DNA of 64,000 nt, from NCBI RefSeq assembly GCF_003693445.1, contig NZ_RFAR01000043.1:1-64000 (forward strand), written 5' to 3'. Made by a program: the position numbers and the translations under genes. Shown here piece after piece: positions 46,745-55,961 of this stretch (position 1 is its first letter; every line of letters begins with the position of its first letter). The DNA comes from Aquitalea palustris. Lineage in GTDB: Bacteria; Pseudomonadota; Gammaproteobacteria; Burkholderiales; Chromobacteriaceae. The notes under the pieces were generated by a model. The model made no database searches. It was not told the DNA's origin and saw only the letters and a program-made list of their open reading frames with translations.

Positions 46745-47044
46745 CTAACTTGCATGGAAATCACTGACTAAAACGTCATCAACAAATGGTTTGAGGAAAG
46801 AAACGAAATCCAGATGGGCCGGATGGTGCAGATAAGCATCACGGGCGGCAGCATCGGCAAAGCTTAACAGCCAGCCGTGGCTGAAACCCTGCTGCAAGCC
46901 TTCCGGGCTGCAATCCGGCCCGCCAGCAAAGGACTGAATGCCGGGAATGAGTGCAGGCAAGGCGGCAAAGCGTCGGCTGATCTCGGCAATGTCAGACGGC
47001 GTGCTCGCCGCAGTAAAACGCAGCAACACCACATGATGCAGCAT
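46745..47044 (-). CDS. Dabb family stress-responsive A/B barrel protein
   Basis: 99 residues. MLHHVVLLRFTAASTPSDIAEISRRFAALPALIPGIQSF and the ending VDDVLVSDF fit the dimeric alpha-beta barrel (Dabb) family. No catalytic function can be assigned. The gene stands alone between phoR and tal. Confidence 0.85.
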   Translation of the reverse strand: MLHHVVLLRFTAASTPSDIAEISRRFAALPALIPGIQSFAGGPDCSPEGLQQGFSHGWLLSFADAAARDAYLHHPAHLDFVSFLKPFVDDVLVSDFHAS

Positions 47045-47176
47045 GGCCGTTCCTTAGCAGAAGGGAGACTTGCCATGCTACCTGCCATGAGGCGGGCTGG
47101 CGAGAGCTGGCCAGACTGCCGGCCCAGAACCTGCCGATAGTGGCCTGCGCTGCGTGCAGGCCACTCAGCGCGTCAA

Positions 47177-48496
47177 TCAGGCGCGGTGGGAACCGTTTTC
47201 CGGTTCGGCAGAACGTTCGCGCTGGAAAATCACACTGAACGTACTGCCCTTGTCCGGTTCGCTCTTGATATCCAGCCTGGCGTTGTGGCGGGCAATCACA
47301 TGCTTGACGATGGCCAGGCCAAGGCCGGTGCCGCCATTGCCACGGGAACGGCCACGGTCCACCCGGTAAAAGCGCTCGGTCAAGCGCGGGATATGCTCGC
47401 GCGGAATGCCGATGCCGCTGTCCTTGACGGAAAAACGCAGGCGTTCGCCTTCGGCCTTCCACGACAGGGTGATGGCGCCGCCTTCCGGGGTGTAACGCAC
47501 GGCATTGGATACCAGATTGCCAAACGCCGAATGCAGCTCCTGCGCACTGCCCCACAGCCATTGGCTGCAATCCTTTTCCAGCTTGATCTGGTGACGGCCC
47601 TGCGACAGCCCTTCGGCCTCCACCATCAGGGTATCCAGCATCAGCTGCATGTTCACCTTTTCCGCCACCGCGGCCTTGGGGCTGTTTTCCAGCCGCGACA
47701 GCGTCAGCAGATCTTCCACCAGGCTTTGCATGCGCCGCGACTGCTCCATCATCATCGGCAGAAAGTGGCTGAGTGTGGCCTGATCCACTTCTTCCATGTC
47801 GGACAGTGTCTCGAGAAAACCGCCCACCACCGTCAGCGGCGTGCGCAGTTCATGCGAAACATTGGCGACAAAATCGCGATGCACGGTCTGCACCCGTTCC
47901 AGCGAAGTGATGTCGCGGCTGAGCAGCAACTTGCGCGTGGAGTCGAAGGGCACCAGCTGCACCGAGATCACCAGCTCGCGCGGCTGGGTGAACTGCAACA
48001 CCAGCGGCTGACTGAAGCTGGCGTTTTTCATATAGGCATGAAAACTGGGCTGGCGGATGAGATTGAGTATCTGGTTACCCACATCCTGCTTGCGGTCCAG
48101 ATTCAGGTGCTCCATCGCCATCGGGTTGATCCACTCGATGCGGTCATGCTCGTCCAGCACCACCACCCCATCCGGCATGGCTTCGCCGGCATTGATGAAG
48201 CGTTCCAGCACATTGGTCAGCTTGCGCTTGCTCTGCATCTGGGTACGCATGGTGCGGTACAGGGTCATGAACACCGTATGCCAGGCACCAAAGCCATCCG
48301 GCACCCGCTCGGCTGTGGGGTGGTCAAGCCAGCGCAGCAACAGGGCAATGTGATAGAGATGAAATCCCAGCCAGGCCAACAGGCTGAGACAGGCAGCGAT
48401 CAGGCCTTCAATCGGGCCGGAAAAGGCCCAGAAGCCCAGGCCGATGAAGAGGATGACAATCAGCCAAACCAGGGTACGCTGCAGGAATTCTCGCAA
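47177..48496 (-). CDS. phoR: Phosphate regulon sensor histidine kinase PhoR
   Basis: 439 residues. Two N-terminal membrane helices, a PAS domain (about 95-190, GVVVLDEHDRIEWINPMAMEHL), the H-box FVANVSHELRTPLTVVGGFLE, N-box FGNLVSNAVRYTPEGG, and G-boxes DSGIGIP and GGTGLGLAIVKHV. Start codon is TTG: GAGG lies at the phoB stop, five to six bases upstream, and any later ATG would lose the membrane helices. Seven bases after phoB. Confidence 0.95.
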   Translation of the reverse strand: MREFLQRTLVWLIVILFIGLGFWAFSGPIEGLIAACLSLLAWLGFHLYHIALLLRWLDHPTAERVPDGFGAWHTVFMTLYRTMRTQMQSKRKLTNVLERFINAGEAMPDGVVVLDEHDRIEWINPMAMEHLNLDRKQDVGNQILNLIRQPSFHAYMKNASFSQPLVLQFTQPRELVISVQLVPFDSTRKLLLSRDITSLERVQTVHRDFVANVSHELRTPLTVVGGFLETLSDMEEVDQATLSHFLPMMMEQSRRMQSLVEDLLTLSRLENSPKAAVAEKVNMQLMLDTLMVEAEGLSQGRHQIKLEKDCSQWLWGSAQELHSAFGNLVSNAVRYTPEGGAITLSWKAEGERLRFSVKDSGIGIPREHIPRLTERFYRVDRGRSRGNGGTGLGLAIVKHVIARHNARLDIKSEPDKGSTFSVIFQRERSAEPENGSHRA

Positions 48497-48503
48497 GACT
48501 GCC

Positions 48504-49193
48504 TCACTGCTGAGTGGAGAAACGGTAACCTGTGCCGCGAACGGTCTGAATCAGGGCATCGTGGCCGGTGGTTTCCAACGAACTGCGCAGGCGGCGGATA
48601 TGCACGTCGACCGTACGCTCCTCCACGAAGACATGATCACCCCACACCTGATCGAGCAGCTGGGAACGCGAGTGTACACGCTCCGGGTGCGTCATGAAGA
48701 AATGCAGCAGGCGGAATTCGGTCGGCCCCAGATCGATGGTGCCGCCATTGCCGCTGACGCGATGGGTGATCGGGTCCAGCCGCAAGCCCTGTACCTCGAC
48801 CGCATCATCGGTCATCTGCGGCGCACGGCGACGCAATACGGCTTTGATGCGGGCCAGCAGCTCGCGCGGCGAAAACGGTTTGGTGATGTAATCATCAGCA
48901 CCGGACTCCAGCCCGGTAATCTTGTCCTGCTCGTCGGAGCGGGCAGTCAGCATGATGATGGGGATGTGCTTGGTGCGTTCGTCCGAACGCAGGCGCTTGG
49001 CGATATCCACCCCGGAAGCACCCGGCAGCATCCAGTCCAGCAACACCAGGTCGGGCAGTGCATTACGCACCAGGGTCAGGGCAGCTTCGGCCGTACTGGC
49101 GCGCAAGACGTGATGCCCCGCCTGGGTGAGGTTAAAGGCGATCAGTTCCTGAATCGCCGGTTCGTCTTCAACGAGCAAAATATTGGCAGCCAT
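48504..49193 (-). CDS. phoB: Phosphate regulon response regulator PhoB
   Basis: 229 residues. Receiver with acidic pair VEDEPAI, phospho-Asp in LVLLDWMLPG, MLTARSDEQDK and PFSPRELLARIKAVLRR; winged-helix OmpR-type C-terminus VSGNGGTIDLGPTEFRLLHFFMTHPERVHSRSQLLDQVWG. Full length. A Pho box lies about 50 bases upstream, so it is probably autoregulated. Confidence 0.96.
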   Translation of the reverse strand: MAANILLVEDEPAIQELIAFNLTQAGHHVLRASTAEAALTLVRNALPDLVLLDWMLPGASGVDIAKRLRSDERTKHIPIIMLTARSDEQDKITGLESGADDYITKPFSPRELLARIKAVLRRRAPQMTDDAVEVQGLRLDPITHRVSGNGGTIDLGPTEFRLLHFFMTHPERVHSRSQLLDQVWGDHVFVEERTVDVHIRRLRSSLETTGHDALIQTVRGTGYRFSTQQ

Positions 49194-49240
49194 GTATCGG
49201 TCCAGTCCCGGTTTGATTATGGCAAGGATAAAAACCAGCG

Positions 49241-49258
49241 ATTACAGAAATATGACAT
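49241..49258 (-). promoter_or_regulatory. Pho box upstream of phoB
   Basis: On the minus strand ATGTCATATTTCTGTAAT fits the 18-bp Pho box pattern CTGTCAT-(4 A/T)-CTGTCAT closely in its first and middle parts and partly in the last. It lies 48-65 bases before the phoB start, a normal activation distance. Confidence 0.65.
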
Positions 49259-49346
49259 TTCTTAAATAGTTGCCGAAACTTTTACCGCACGCGCCAGCAC
49301 AGGGGGCAAGGCTGTCATCTTGCCATGCCTGATCCGGAAAACAGGC

Positions 49347-49535
49347 AAAAAAAACGGGCCTGCCACAAGGCAGACCCGGAATGGCCTTCGTCAAAAATTT
49401 GTTTGTCTGACTTGAGACCAGGGACAAAGAGATCACCAGGACAGTTTCAAACGGGTTACATGCAAATGAACCCATCAGCAACGAATCCGGACAAGAGCCA
49501 TCCCGACGGGACAGTGCCGAAACAGCTCTGATACG
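49347..49535 (-). ncRNA. Candidate small RNA with intrinsic terminator
   Basis: A terminator on the minus strand (CGGGTCTGCC-TTGT-GGCAGGCCCG, 49355-49378, then eight T) ends no known gene. Upstream on the same strand TACAAT (49542-49547) could be a -10 box, though the -35 is weak. The transcript of about 190 bases would fold: GTTTG/CAAAC with inner CTG/CAG (a hairpin of about 50 bases) and GGGTT-CAT/ATG-AACCC. No convincing protein frame ends before the terminator. No known RNA family was recognised. Confidence 0.4.
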
Positions 49536-49646
49536 GCAGGCATTGTACGGAGCAAGCAGCAATAATTTAATGTAAAAATATGGGATTTTTCGCATTAATG
49601 CCTTGTAAAATAGCTTTTTAAAGCCATTAAACTTTCGATTCGAAGC

Positions 49647-50090
49647 ATGGATAAATTCGACAAAAAAATTCTGGCTGCCCTGCACGAAAATGCCCGTATC
49701 AGCTTTGCCGAACTGGCCCGCCGGGTGAACCTGTCGGCACCGGCCATTGCCGACCGGGTGGCCAAGCTGGAAGCACAAGGCGTCATCACCGGCTACCATG
49801 CCCAGATCGATCCGGCCAAGGTTGGCCTGCCCATTTTCTGCATGATCGAGCTGACGGTGAAACATCTGGAGTACTACGTGGTGCTGGAAAGAATCCGCAA
49901 TATGCCGCAGGTACTGGAGTGCGCCTCCATCACCGGCACCAGCGGCCTGATGATGAAAGTGGCAGTCGATACCATGCCCAGCCTGCAGGCACTGATTGCC
50001 CAGTTGATGCAGTTTGGCGATACCAAGACCTCCATCATCATCGACATGCCGGTTGCACCGCGCATGCCGCAACTGCTCCAGGACGACTGA
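49647..50090 (+). CDS. Lrp/AsnC family transcriptional regulator
   Basis: 147 residues. N-terminal HTH (DKFDKKILAALHENARISFAELARRVNLSAPAIADRVAKLEAQGVI) and the RAM ligand domain (LECASITGTSGLMMKVAVDTMPSLQALI). Feast/famine regulator, probably responding to an amino acid; targets unknown. The promoter region 49560-49640 is AT-rich. Its neighbour downstream, gapA, is convergent. Confidence 0.92.
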   Translation: MDKFDKKILAALHENARISFAELARRVNLSAPAIADRVAKLEAQGVITGYHAQIDPAKVGLPIFCMIELTVKHLEYYVVLERIRNMPQVLECASITGTSGLMMKVAVDTMPSLQALIAQLMQFGDTKTSIIIDMPVAPRMPQLLQDD

Positions 50091-50129
50091 AAGCCGCGGC
50101 CTCCACGGCCGACACGGTGCATCCCAGGC

Positions 50130-50165
50130 AAAAAAATGGCCGAAGAATCGACGATTCTTCGGCCA
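50130..50165 (-). terminator. Strong intrinsic terminator after gapA
   Basis: TGGCCGAAGAATCG and CGATTCTTCGGCCA form a 14-bp perfect inverted repeat; the minus strand continues with seven T. It lies 134 bases after the gapA stop, leaving an unusually long 3' untranslated region. The stem outer half matches the hisA terminator. Confidence 0.88.
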
Positions 50166-50298
50166 AACTCTTGGGAGAGACCATATAGAAGCACATCTAC
50201 GAACGAAGCACCCAAGCAGGCATCTTCTGACCAATGCCTGCCGGGTTTACTGCACCGGTTTCCCCCTGGCGGTTCTGACGCCACCAGGGAGAAACGGA

Positions 50299-51309
50299 TT
50301 ACTTGGCAGCCACCCAGGCCAGCGAGGTGTCGAGCATGCGGTTGGCAAAGCCCCACTCGTTGTCGTACCAGGACAGTACCTTGACTTCACGGCCGGCGAT
50401 GACACGGGTCAGCGTGGAATCAAACACGCTGGAAGCCGGGTGGTGCAGGAAGTCACGCGAAACCAGCGGCAGGGTGTTGACGGCCAGCACGCCGGCCAGA
50501 CGGCCCTTGGCCGCGGTGCTGATCAGCTCGTTGACCTCTTCCACCGTGGTGTCACGGGAGGAAGTGAAGGTCAGGTCAACCAGCGAGACATTGCTGACCG
50601 GGACACGGACAGCAAAGCCATCCAGCTTGCCTTTCAGCTTGGGCAGCACCAGGCCCACAGCGGCAGCGGCACCGGTCTTGGTCGGGATCATCGACACGGC
50701 GGCAGAACGGGCACGGCGCAGGTCGGAGTGATCAGTATCCAGCAACACCTGGTCGTTGGTGTAGGCGTGGATGGTAGTCATCAGGCCGCGTTCGATACCG
50801 ATGGTGTCGATCAGCGGCTGTACCAGCGGGGCCAGGCAGTTGGTGGTGCAGGACGCATTGGAGACCACGGTCATGGCGCTGGTGAGTACATCGTCGTTGA
50901 CACCGAACACTACGGTGGCATCAGCGTCGTTGGCCGGAGCCGAAATCAGCACGCGCTTGGCACCGGCTTCCAGATGCAGGGCGGCCTTGTCGCGTTTGGT
51001 GAAGATGCCGGTACATTCCAGTACCACATCCACGCCCAGTTCTTTCCACGGCAGCTCGGCCGGGTTGCGGATGGACAGCAGCTTGATCGGCTTGCCGTTC
51101 ACCACCAGGGCATCGCCTTCCAGCGCAATGGTGCCACCGAAAGGGCCATGCACGCTGTCAAAGCGGGTGAGGTGTTCGTGCAGTTCCGGCTTGCCCAGGT
51201 CATTGATGGCCACGATTTCGATATCGCGGTCAGCAAAACGCTCCTGCCAGGCGCGGACCACCATGCGGCCGATACGGCCGTAACCATTAATGGCAACTTT
51301 CAACGTCAT
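50299..51309 (-). CDS. gapA: Glyceraldehyde-3-phosphate dehydrogenase, type I
   Basis: 336 residues. NAD-binding [14 protein letters not shown], catalytic Cys in [14 protein letters not shown], and [17 protein letters not shown] lies seven bases before the ATG at 51309. Independent of the nag operon by orientation-consistent but 175-base spacing; a small palindrome ACTAC-AAAA-GTAGT at 51400-51413 lies upstream of its promoter. Confidence 0.97.
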   Translation of the reverse strand: MTLKVAINGYGRIGRMVVRAWQERFADRDIEIVAINDLGKPELHEHLTRFDSVHGPFGGTIALEGDALVVNGKPIKLLSIRNPAELPWKELGVDVVLECTGIFTKRDKAALHLEAGAKRVLISAPANDADATVVFGVNDDVLTSAMTVVSNASCTTNCLAPLVQPLIDTIGIERGLMTTIHAYTNDQVLLDTDHSDLRRARSAAVSMIPTKTGAAAAVGLVLPKLKGKLDGFAVRVPVSNVSLVDLTFTSSRDTTVEEVNELISTAAKGRLAGVLAVNTLPLVSRDFLHHPASSVFDSTLTRVIAGREVKVLSWYDNEWGFANRMLDTSLAWVAAK

Positions 51310-51484
51310 GATGCATCCTCCAAAATGATAATGGCGCAAGGTCATCTAAGCGTGCCCTGCGCCATTCAATTTCTGCTCCTTTTGCTCTGTAAGCAAGCGA
51401 CTACAAAAGTAGTGTGCAGGCTACCAACAAAGCGGTGAAATCCTTGTCAGACAAGGCTCGCCGCCCTGTAGTGGCCGAATGCGC

Positions 51485-53227
51485 TCATGCCTGCAACAAA
51501 CTGGCAAAAGGAGCAGGGTCTTCTGCCAATACCACATGTAGCAGATTGCCAGAAAATGTGGTCACACCACGCGCGCCCAGGGCGTGCAGGGCCTGTTCAT
51601 CCACCAGGCTGGCATCGGCTACTTCCACCCGCAGGCGGCTGCCGGCCACGGCTTCCACATGCTTAACATTAGCTGCTCCACCCAGGGCCTGCAGCCAGTC
51701 ATTGCGCTGGCCACTACTGGCCACGGCCCTGACGCTGCTCACCACCACCGCAGGGGCGGCGTTATCCGTCACCGCCCCCCCCTGCTGCAGAGCCGTGCGG
51801 ATTTCATCAGAGATCAGATCGGCCTCCGGCCCCAGCACCACTTGCACACTGCCGGCTGCCGGCTTGATCAGCCCACGCGAGCCCAGGGCCTTGAGCGCGG
51901 CTTCGTCCACCTTGGCGTTATCCGCCACCTGCAGGCGCAGGCGGGTGGTGCAGGCATCCACCGACTTCAGGTTGGCCGCCCCACCCAGCGCCAGGATGAA
52001 GCCATGCGCACGCGCCGAGCCTTCCACCACTTGTACGGCAACTTGCGGGGCATCCTCCCGTCCCATGGTCTGCAGATTGAACTTGCGGATAAAGAAGCTG
52101 AACAGGCTGTAATACACCACGAAATAGAGCAGGCCCACCGGCAGCAGCAGCCACGGTTTCTGGGCAATGCCGAAGTTGAGCAGGTAATCGAACAGGCCGG
52201 CAGAGAAGCCGAAACCAAGATGCACGCCCAGCGCATACATCAGCGCCATGGAAACACCGGTCAGCACGGCATGGATGGCATACAGCACGGGAGCCAGGAA
52301 CATGAAGGCGAATTCGACCGGCTCGGTCACGCCGGTCAGGAAGGCCGTCAGCGCCATCGAGAACAGCACGCCGCCCACCGCAGCCTTGTTTTCCGGCTTG
52401 GCCGCCCGATACATCGCCAGGCAGGCGGCGGGCAGGCCGAACATCATCACCGGGAAAAAGCCGCTCATGAACATGCCGGCACTCTTGTCACCAGCAAAGA
52501 AACGGGTCAGGTCGCCGTGCACCAGCTTGCCGGCGGCATCGGTGTAATCACCCACCTGGAACCACACCATGGTATTGAGGATGTGATGCAGACCGGTGAC
52601 GATGAGCAGGCGGTTGAGGATGCCGTACAGGAACAGGCCGATTTCGCCAACGCCGATCAGCCATTTGCCCAGCGCATCGATACCGTTCTGCACCGGCGGC
52701 CAGGCCAGGCCTAGCAAGACACCCAGCAGCAGCATGGCAAAGCCGGTGGCAATCGGGACAAAGCGTTTGCCGCCGAAGAAGGCCAGATAGGTGGGCAGCT
52801 TGATGTCCTTGTAGCGGTTGTACAGCACACCGGCCACCAGGCCTGCCAGAATGCCGGCCAGTACGCCCATATTGATGGCGAAAGGCTTGCCCGCCGGATC
52901 AAGGTGCACCAGCGACTTGAAGCCCTCGTAGCCCAGCAGGGTGTCGGGCATCACTTTCAGCACCGCGGTCAGCACCATATAGCCGATGGCACCGGCCAGC
53001 CCGGCCGCACCATTGTTGTCGCGGGCAAAACCCACGGCCACGCCGATGGCAAAAATCAGCGCCAGATTGCCAAAAATGGCATCACCGGCCTGGGCCATCA
53101 CCTTGATGTTCAACAGATCCGGCTGGCCCAGCCGCAATAGCAAGCCGGCCACCGGCAATACGGCAATCGGCAGCATCAGGGCACGGCCCAGCTGCTGGAT
53201 GCCCGCAAACTTGTTCTGTGTACTCAC
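51485..53227 (-). CDS. nagE: N-acetylglucosamine PTS permease EIIC-EIIB with second degenerate EIIB
   Basis: 580 residues. EIIC (about 1-385) of the glucose/GlcNAc family: GLHHILNTMVWFQVGDYTD, GVTEPVEFAFMFLAPVLY. EIIB (about 405-480) has the phospho-Cys in SVDACTTRLRLQV. A second EIIB-like copy (about 500-575) reads HVEAVAGSRLRVEV: same frame of residues but no Cys, so it cannot carry phosphate. No EIIA domain; EIIA is on the preceding gene. GTG start with AGGAGG seven bases upstream. Last gene of the nag operon. Confidence 0.94.
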   Translation of the reverse strand: MSTQNKFAGIQQLGRALMLPIAVLPVAGLLLRLGQPDLLNIKVMAQAGDAIFGNLALIFAIGVAVGFARDNNGAAGLAGAIGYMVLTAVLKVMPDTLLGYEGFKSLVHLDPAGKPFAINMGVLAGILAGLVAGVLYNRYKDIKLPTYLAFFGGKRFVPIATGFAMLLLGVLLGLAWPPVQNGIDALGKWLIGVGEIGLFLYGILNRLLIVTGLHHILNTMVWFQVGDYTDAAGKLVHGDLTRFFAGDKSAGMFMSGFFPVMMFGLPAACLAMYRAAKPENKAAVGGVLFSMALTAFLTGVTEPVEFAFMFLAPVLYAIHAVLTGVSMALMYALGVHLGFGFSAGLFDYLLNFGIAQKPWLLLPVGLLYFVVYYSLFSFFIRKFNLQTMGREDAPQVAVQVVEGSARAHGFILALGGAANLKSVDACTTRLRLQVADNAKVDEAALKALGSRGLIKPAAGSVQVVLGPEADLISDEIRTALQQGGAVTDNAAPAVVVSSVRAVASSGQRNDWLQALGGAANVKHVEAVAGSRLRVEVADASLVDEQALHALGARGVTTFSGNLLHVVLAEDPAPFASLLQA

Positions 53228-53250
53228 CTCAACTCCTCCTTGGGTTTATC

Positions 53251-53270
53251 GGATGGCCTGCTGGCCATCC
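53251..53270 (-). repeat. Intercistronic hairpin between the EIIA-HPr-EI gene and nagE
   Basis: GGATGGCC and GGCCATCC around four bases form a perfect 8-bp stem. No T-run follows, so it is more likely an mRNA processing or stability element than a terminator. Confidence 0.45.
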
Positions 53271-53290
53271 CGTTTTGTCCGCAAGCCGGC

Positions 53291-55789
53291 TCAGGCAGCC
53301 GGCCAACAGTGTTGTGCGCGTTGGCGTACTTCGTGGGCAGAAGACAGCAGCTGCATGGCGCGTGCTTCGCGCTGGCATGCGGCAAAATCCAGCACGCGGA
53401 TGCGGCTCTTGATTTCCGGTACCAGGCCTGGACTGACCGATAGTTCGGTCACGCCCAGCCCGACCAGCACCGGTACCGCAAGCGGATCGGAAGCCAGGGC
53501 ACCGCACACACCCACCCACTTGCCATGCTGGCGTGCGCCCTCCACCGTCATGGCGATCAGCCGCAACAGCGCGGGGTGCAGGGCATCCATCCGCGATGCC
53601 AGCGTGGCATTGCAGCGGTCCATGGCCAGGGTGTACTGGGTCAGGTCATTGGTACCGATAGAGAGAAAATCGGCATGACGGGCCAACTGGTCGGCTAGCA
53701 GGGCCGCGGCAGGTACTTCGATCATCACGCCCAGCTGTGGACGCTCGCTCAAGCCCAGTTGACCGGCCAACAGCTCCAGCCGCTGCCTTACCCGCAACAG
53801 TTCGTCGACTTCGCTGATCATCGGCAGCAGGATGCGCAGCCGTGACAGCGGCTGTACCGCCAACAGGGCGTTCAGCTGCATATCAAGCAGGGCCGGGTCG
53901 GCAAAGCCGCTACGGATGCCGCGCAAGCCCAGTGCCGGATTCGTCTCGGCCGGCAGCTGCAGATAAGGCAGTTCCTTGTCGCCGCCCACATCCAGGGTGC
54001 GGATGATGACGGGACGCTCCGGCATGGCATCCAATACCGCCTGATAAGCCTGTTGCTGCTCGGCGGCATCCGGTGCCTGCTGCCGGTCGATGAACAGGAA
54101 TTCGGTCCGGGTCAGGCCCACGCTGTCCGCGCCATGGCGCAGGCCGTCGCGGGCCTCATCGGCATTGGCAACATTGACGGCCACCTCGATGCTGACACCA
54201 TCCAGCGTGACGGCGGCGGCATTGGCGCAGGCCTGCATGTGTTGTCGCCGCTGGGCCAGGGCGGCAATGCGCCCGGCGGCCTCACTCAAGCTGCGCTCAT
54301 CCGGTGCCGGATGACACCAGCCCTGGCTGGCATCCAGCAAGACCTGTTGCCCGGTACGCAGCTGCAGTGCGGACGGCCCGCATGCCACCAGGGCCGGAAT
54401 GCCCAAAGCGCGGGCCAGAATGGCCACATGCGCCGTGGCGCCACCTGCGGCGGTAATCATGCCGGCCACCTTGTCTTGCGGCAGACTGGTCAGTTGCGAC
54501 GGGGCCAGATCCTCGGCTACCAGAATGACCGGGGCGCTCAATTGCAGTGGCTGGCTCTGCTCGCCCAGCAGGATCTGCAGCAACTGACGCTGCAAATCGC
54601 GCAAGTCGGCAATGCGCTCGGCCAGCAGCGGATTGCCCAGCGCAGCCAGCAACTGGCACTGGGTACTGATGGCCTGGCGAAAGGCAAAACCGGCAGTCAG
54701 ACCGCTGGCGATGCCCTGCTGGCAGGCCTGCAATAGCTCCGGGTCGTCCAGCAAGGCCAGATGAGCTGAAAAGATTTCGCTTTGTGCCTGCGCTCCACGG
54801 CGCAGGGCATCGTTGACGGACTGGCCTATCCGGCCACGCAGCTGCTGCAAGGCTTGCTGCAGCCAGCGTGCTTCCGGCAGTGGATCATCGGCCCATTGCG
54901 CCGGTTCCGGCTCGCGGCTATCCAGCCTGAGTACCGGAGCGATGGCCAGACCGGGCGCAGCGCACACGCCGCTCAACATGCCAGCCGCCACCGTAGGCCG
55001 AGCCACCGGCTGTGCCGTGGCATGCGCGCCCTGGCTACGGGTCTGCAACGCGGCAATGACGGCGGCAGCCGCCGCTGCGGCATCGCTGCCCTGTGCCAGC
55101 ACCTCGACATCGTCCTCTTCGGCAACACCCAAAGTCATCAGTGCCACCATGCTTTTGGCGTTGACGCTATGTCCCTTGAACGCAACCTGCACCTGGGCGG
55201 CAAACGGCCGCGCCGCATTCTGTACCAGTGCTGCCGGGCGGGCATGCAGGCCGCCGGCATGCCGTACCGTGGCACGCCCATGGCTTTCGCTGGTCAGCTC
55301 GTTGGCATACGTAGTGGTGGCGGCAGGCAAGGCATGCAGACGCAGCAACGGCGTTTGTCCTGCCTGCGCCAGCCCGCTGGCGCGCTCGTCCAGCTGGTAG
55401 TGTTCGCCGTTGGCGATCACCAGCATGCTGATCAGCGAAGCTGCCCGGCGCGCCACGACATCCAGATCGACCTCGATCAAGGCCTGCCCCTGTCGCACGC
55501 GGTCGCCCTGTGCCACCAGGGCAGTAAAGCCGGCCCCACCCAGCTGCACGGTGTCGATGCCGATATGCAGCAGGATTTCCGCGCCATTGGCAGCAGTCAG
55601 TGTCAGGGCGTGGTGGGTGCGCGCCAACTGGCTGATGACGCCATCACAGGGGGCAAGCAGGGTGGAGGACAGGGGTTCGATGGCCAGGCCATCGCCCATC
55701 ATCAGGCCGGCGAACACCGGATCGGGCACTTGCGGCAAGGACAGCAGCGGCCCGCTGAAAGGGGCCATGAGTTGCAGCGAAGGGTTCAT
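53291..55789 (-). CDS. Fused PTS protein EIIA(Glc type)-HPr-enzyme I
   Basis: 832 residues carrying three phosphocarrier modules in order: EIIA (about 1-150, His60 and phospho-His75 in EILLHIGIDTVQL), HPr (about 168-255, phospho-His182 in GLHARPAAL), and enzyme I (about 270-832, GGATAHVAILARALGIPA, then RTEFLFIDR and VCGALASDPLA). It moves phosphate from PEP to NagE. Start is the ATG at 55789; AGGAGG abuts another ATG two codons earlier, which would be too close. Often called nagF-like. Its ribosome-binding site lies in an alternative hairpin region. Confidence 0.95.
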   Translation of the reverse strand: MNPSLQLMAPFSGPLLSLPQVPDPVFAGLMMGDGLAIEPLSSTLLAPCDGVISQLARTHHALTLTAANGAEILLHIGIDTVQLGGAGFTALVAQGDRVRQGQALIEVDLDVVARRAASLISMLVIANGEHYQLDERASGLAQAGQTPLLRLHALPAATTTYANELTSESHGRATVRHAGGLHARPAALVQNAARPFAAQVQVAFKGHSVNAKSMVALMTLGVAEEDDVEVLAQGSDAAAAAAAVIAALQTRSQGAHATAQPVARPTVAAGMLSGVCAAPGLAIAPVLRLDSREPEPAQWADDPLPEARWLQQALQQLRGRIGQSVNDALRRGAQAQSEIFSAHLALLDDPELLQACQQGIASGLTAGFAFRQAISTQCQLLAALGNPLLAERIADLRDLQRQLLQILLGEQSQPLQLSAPVILVAEDLAPSQLTSLPQDKVAGMITAAGGATAHVAILARALGIPALVACGPSALQLRTGQQVLLDASQGWCHPAPDERSLSEAAGRIAALAQRRQHMQACANAAAVTLDGVSIEVAVNVANADEARDGLRHGADSVGLTRTEFLFIDRQQAPDAAEQQQAYQAVLDAMPERPVIIRTLDVGGDKELPYLQLPAETNPALGLRGIRSGFADPALLDMQLNALLAVQPLSRLRILLPMISEVDELLRVRQRLELLAGQLGLSERPQLGVMIEVPAAALLADQLARHADFLSIGTNDLTQYTLAMDRCNATLASRMDALHPALLRLIAMTVEGARQHGKWVGVCGALASDPLAVPVLVGLGVTELSVSPGLVPEIKSRIRVLDFAACQREARAMQLLSSAHEVRQRAQHCWPAA

Positions 55790-55795
55790 CGACAT

Positions 55796-55843
55796 CCTCC
55801 TGTCTAAGCCAGGAGGTGCCGTCCCGCAGGGAGGACTCCTGGC
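55796..55843 (-). promoter_or_regulatory. Mutually exclusive hairpins at the EIIA-HPr-EI ribosome-binding site
   Basis: On the minus strand the order is GCCAGGAG (55843-55836), CCTCCTGGC (55816-55808), CAGGAGG (55802-55796, containing the Shine-Dalgarno) and then the start codons. CCTCCTG can pair with CAGGAGG (7 bp, hides the ribosome-binding site) or CTCCTGGC with GCCAGGAG (8 bp, frees it). This is the layout of an RNA switch or of translational coupling to the upstream gene. The rest of 55844-55961 holds no gene. Confidence 0.5.
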
Positions 55844-55961
55844 GTTCAGGCCCTGCCCGGCCTGCTGCGCCAGCAATAGGCGCAAGCCGGGCCGGACACG
55901 GCGCCAAACCGTGCCTGGTCTGTCATTGGCGGCCTGCTGGCAGCCATGTCTGGATCAGGCT

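Noticed and set aside
49325-49531. Possible 68-residue plus-strand gene in the phoB-lrp interval
   Set aside because: No ribosome-binding site, polar composition without domains, and it runs through the minus-strand terminator.
49347-49535. 6S RNA
   Set aside because: Length is similar, but the closing stem and central bubble of 6S RNA are missing and a separate terminator hairpin is present.
51400-51413. HexR-type site upstream of gapA (ACTAC-AAAA-GTAGT)
   Set aside because: The half-sites are in the opposite order to the HexR consensus (TGTAGT...ACTACA), so it is only a short palindrome.
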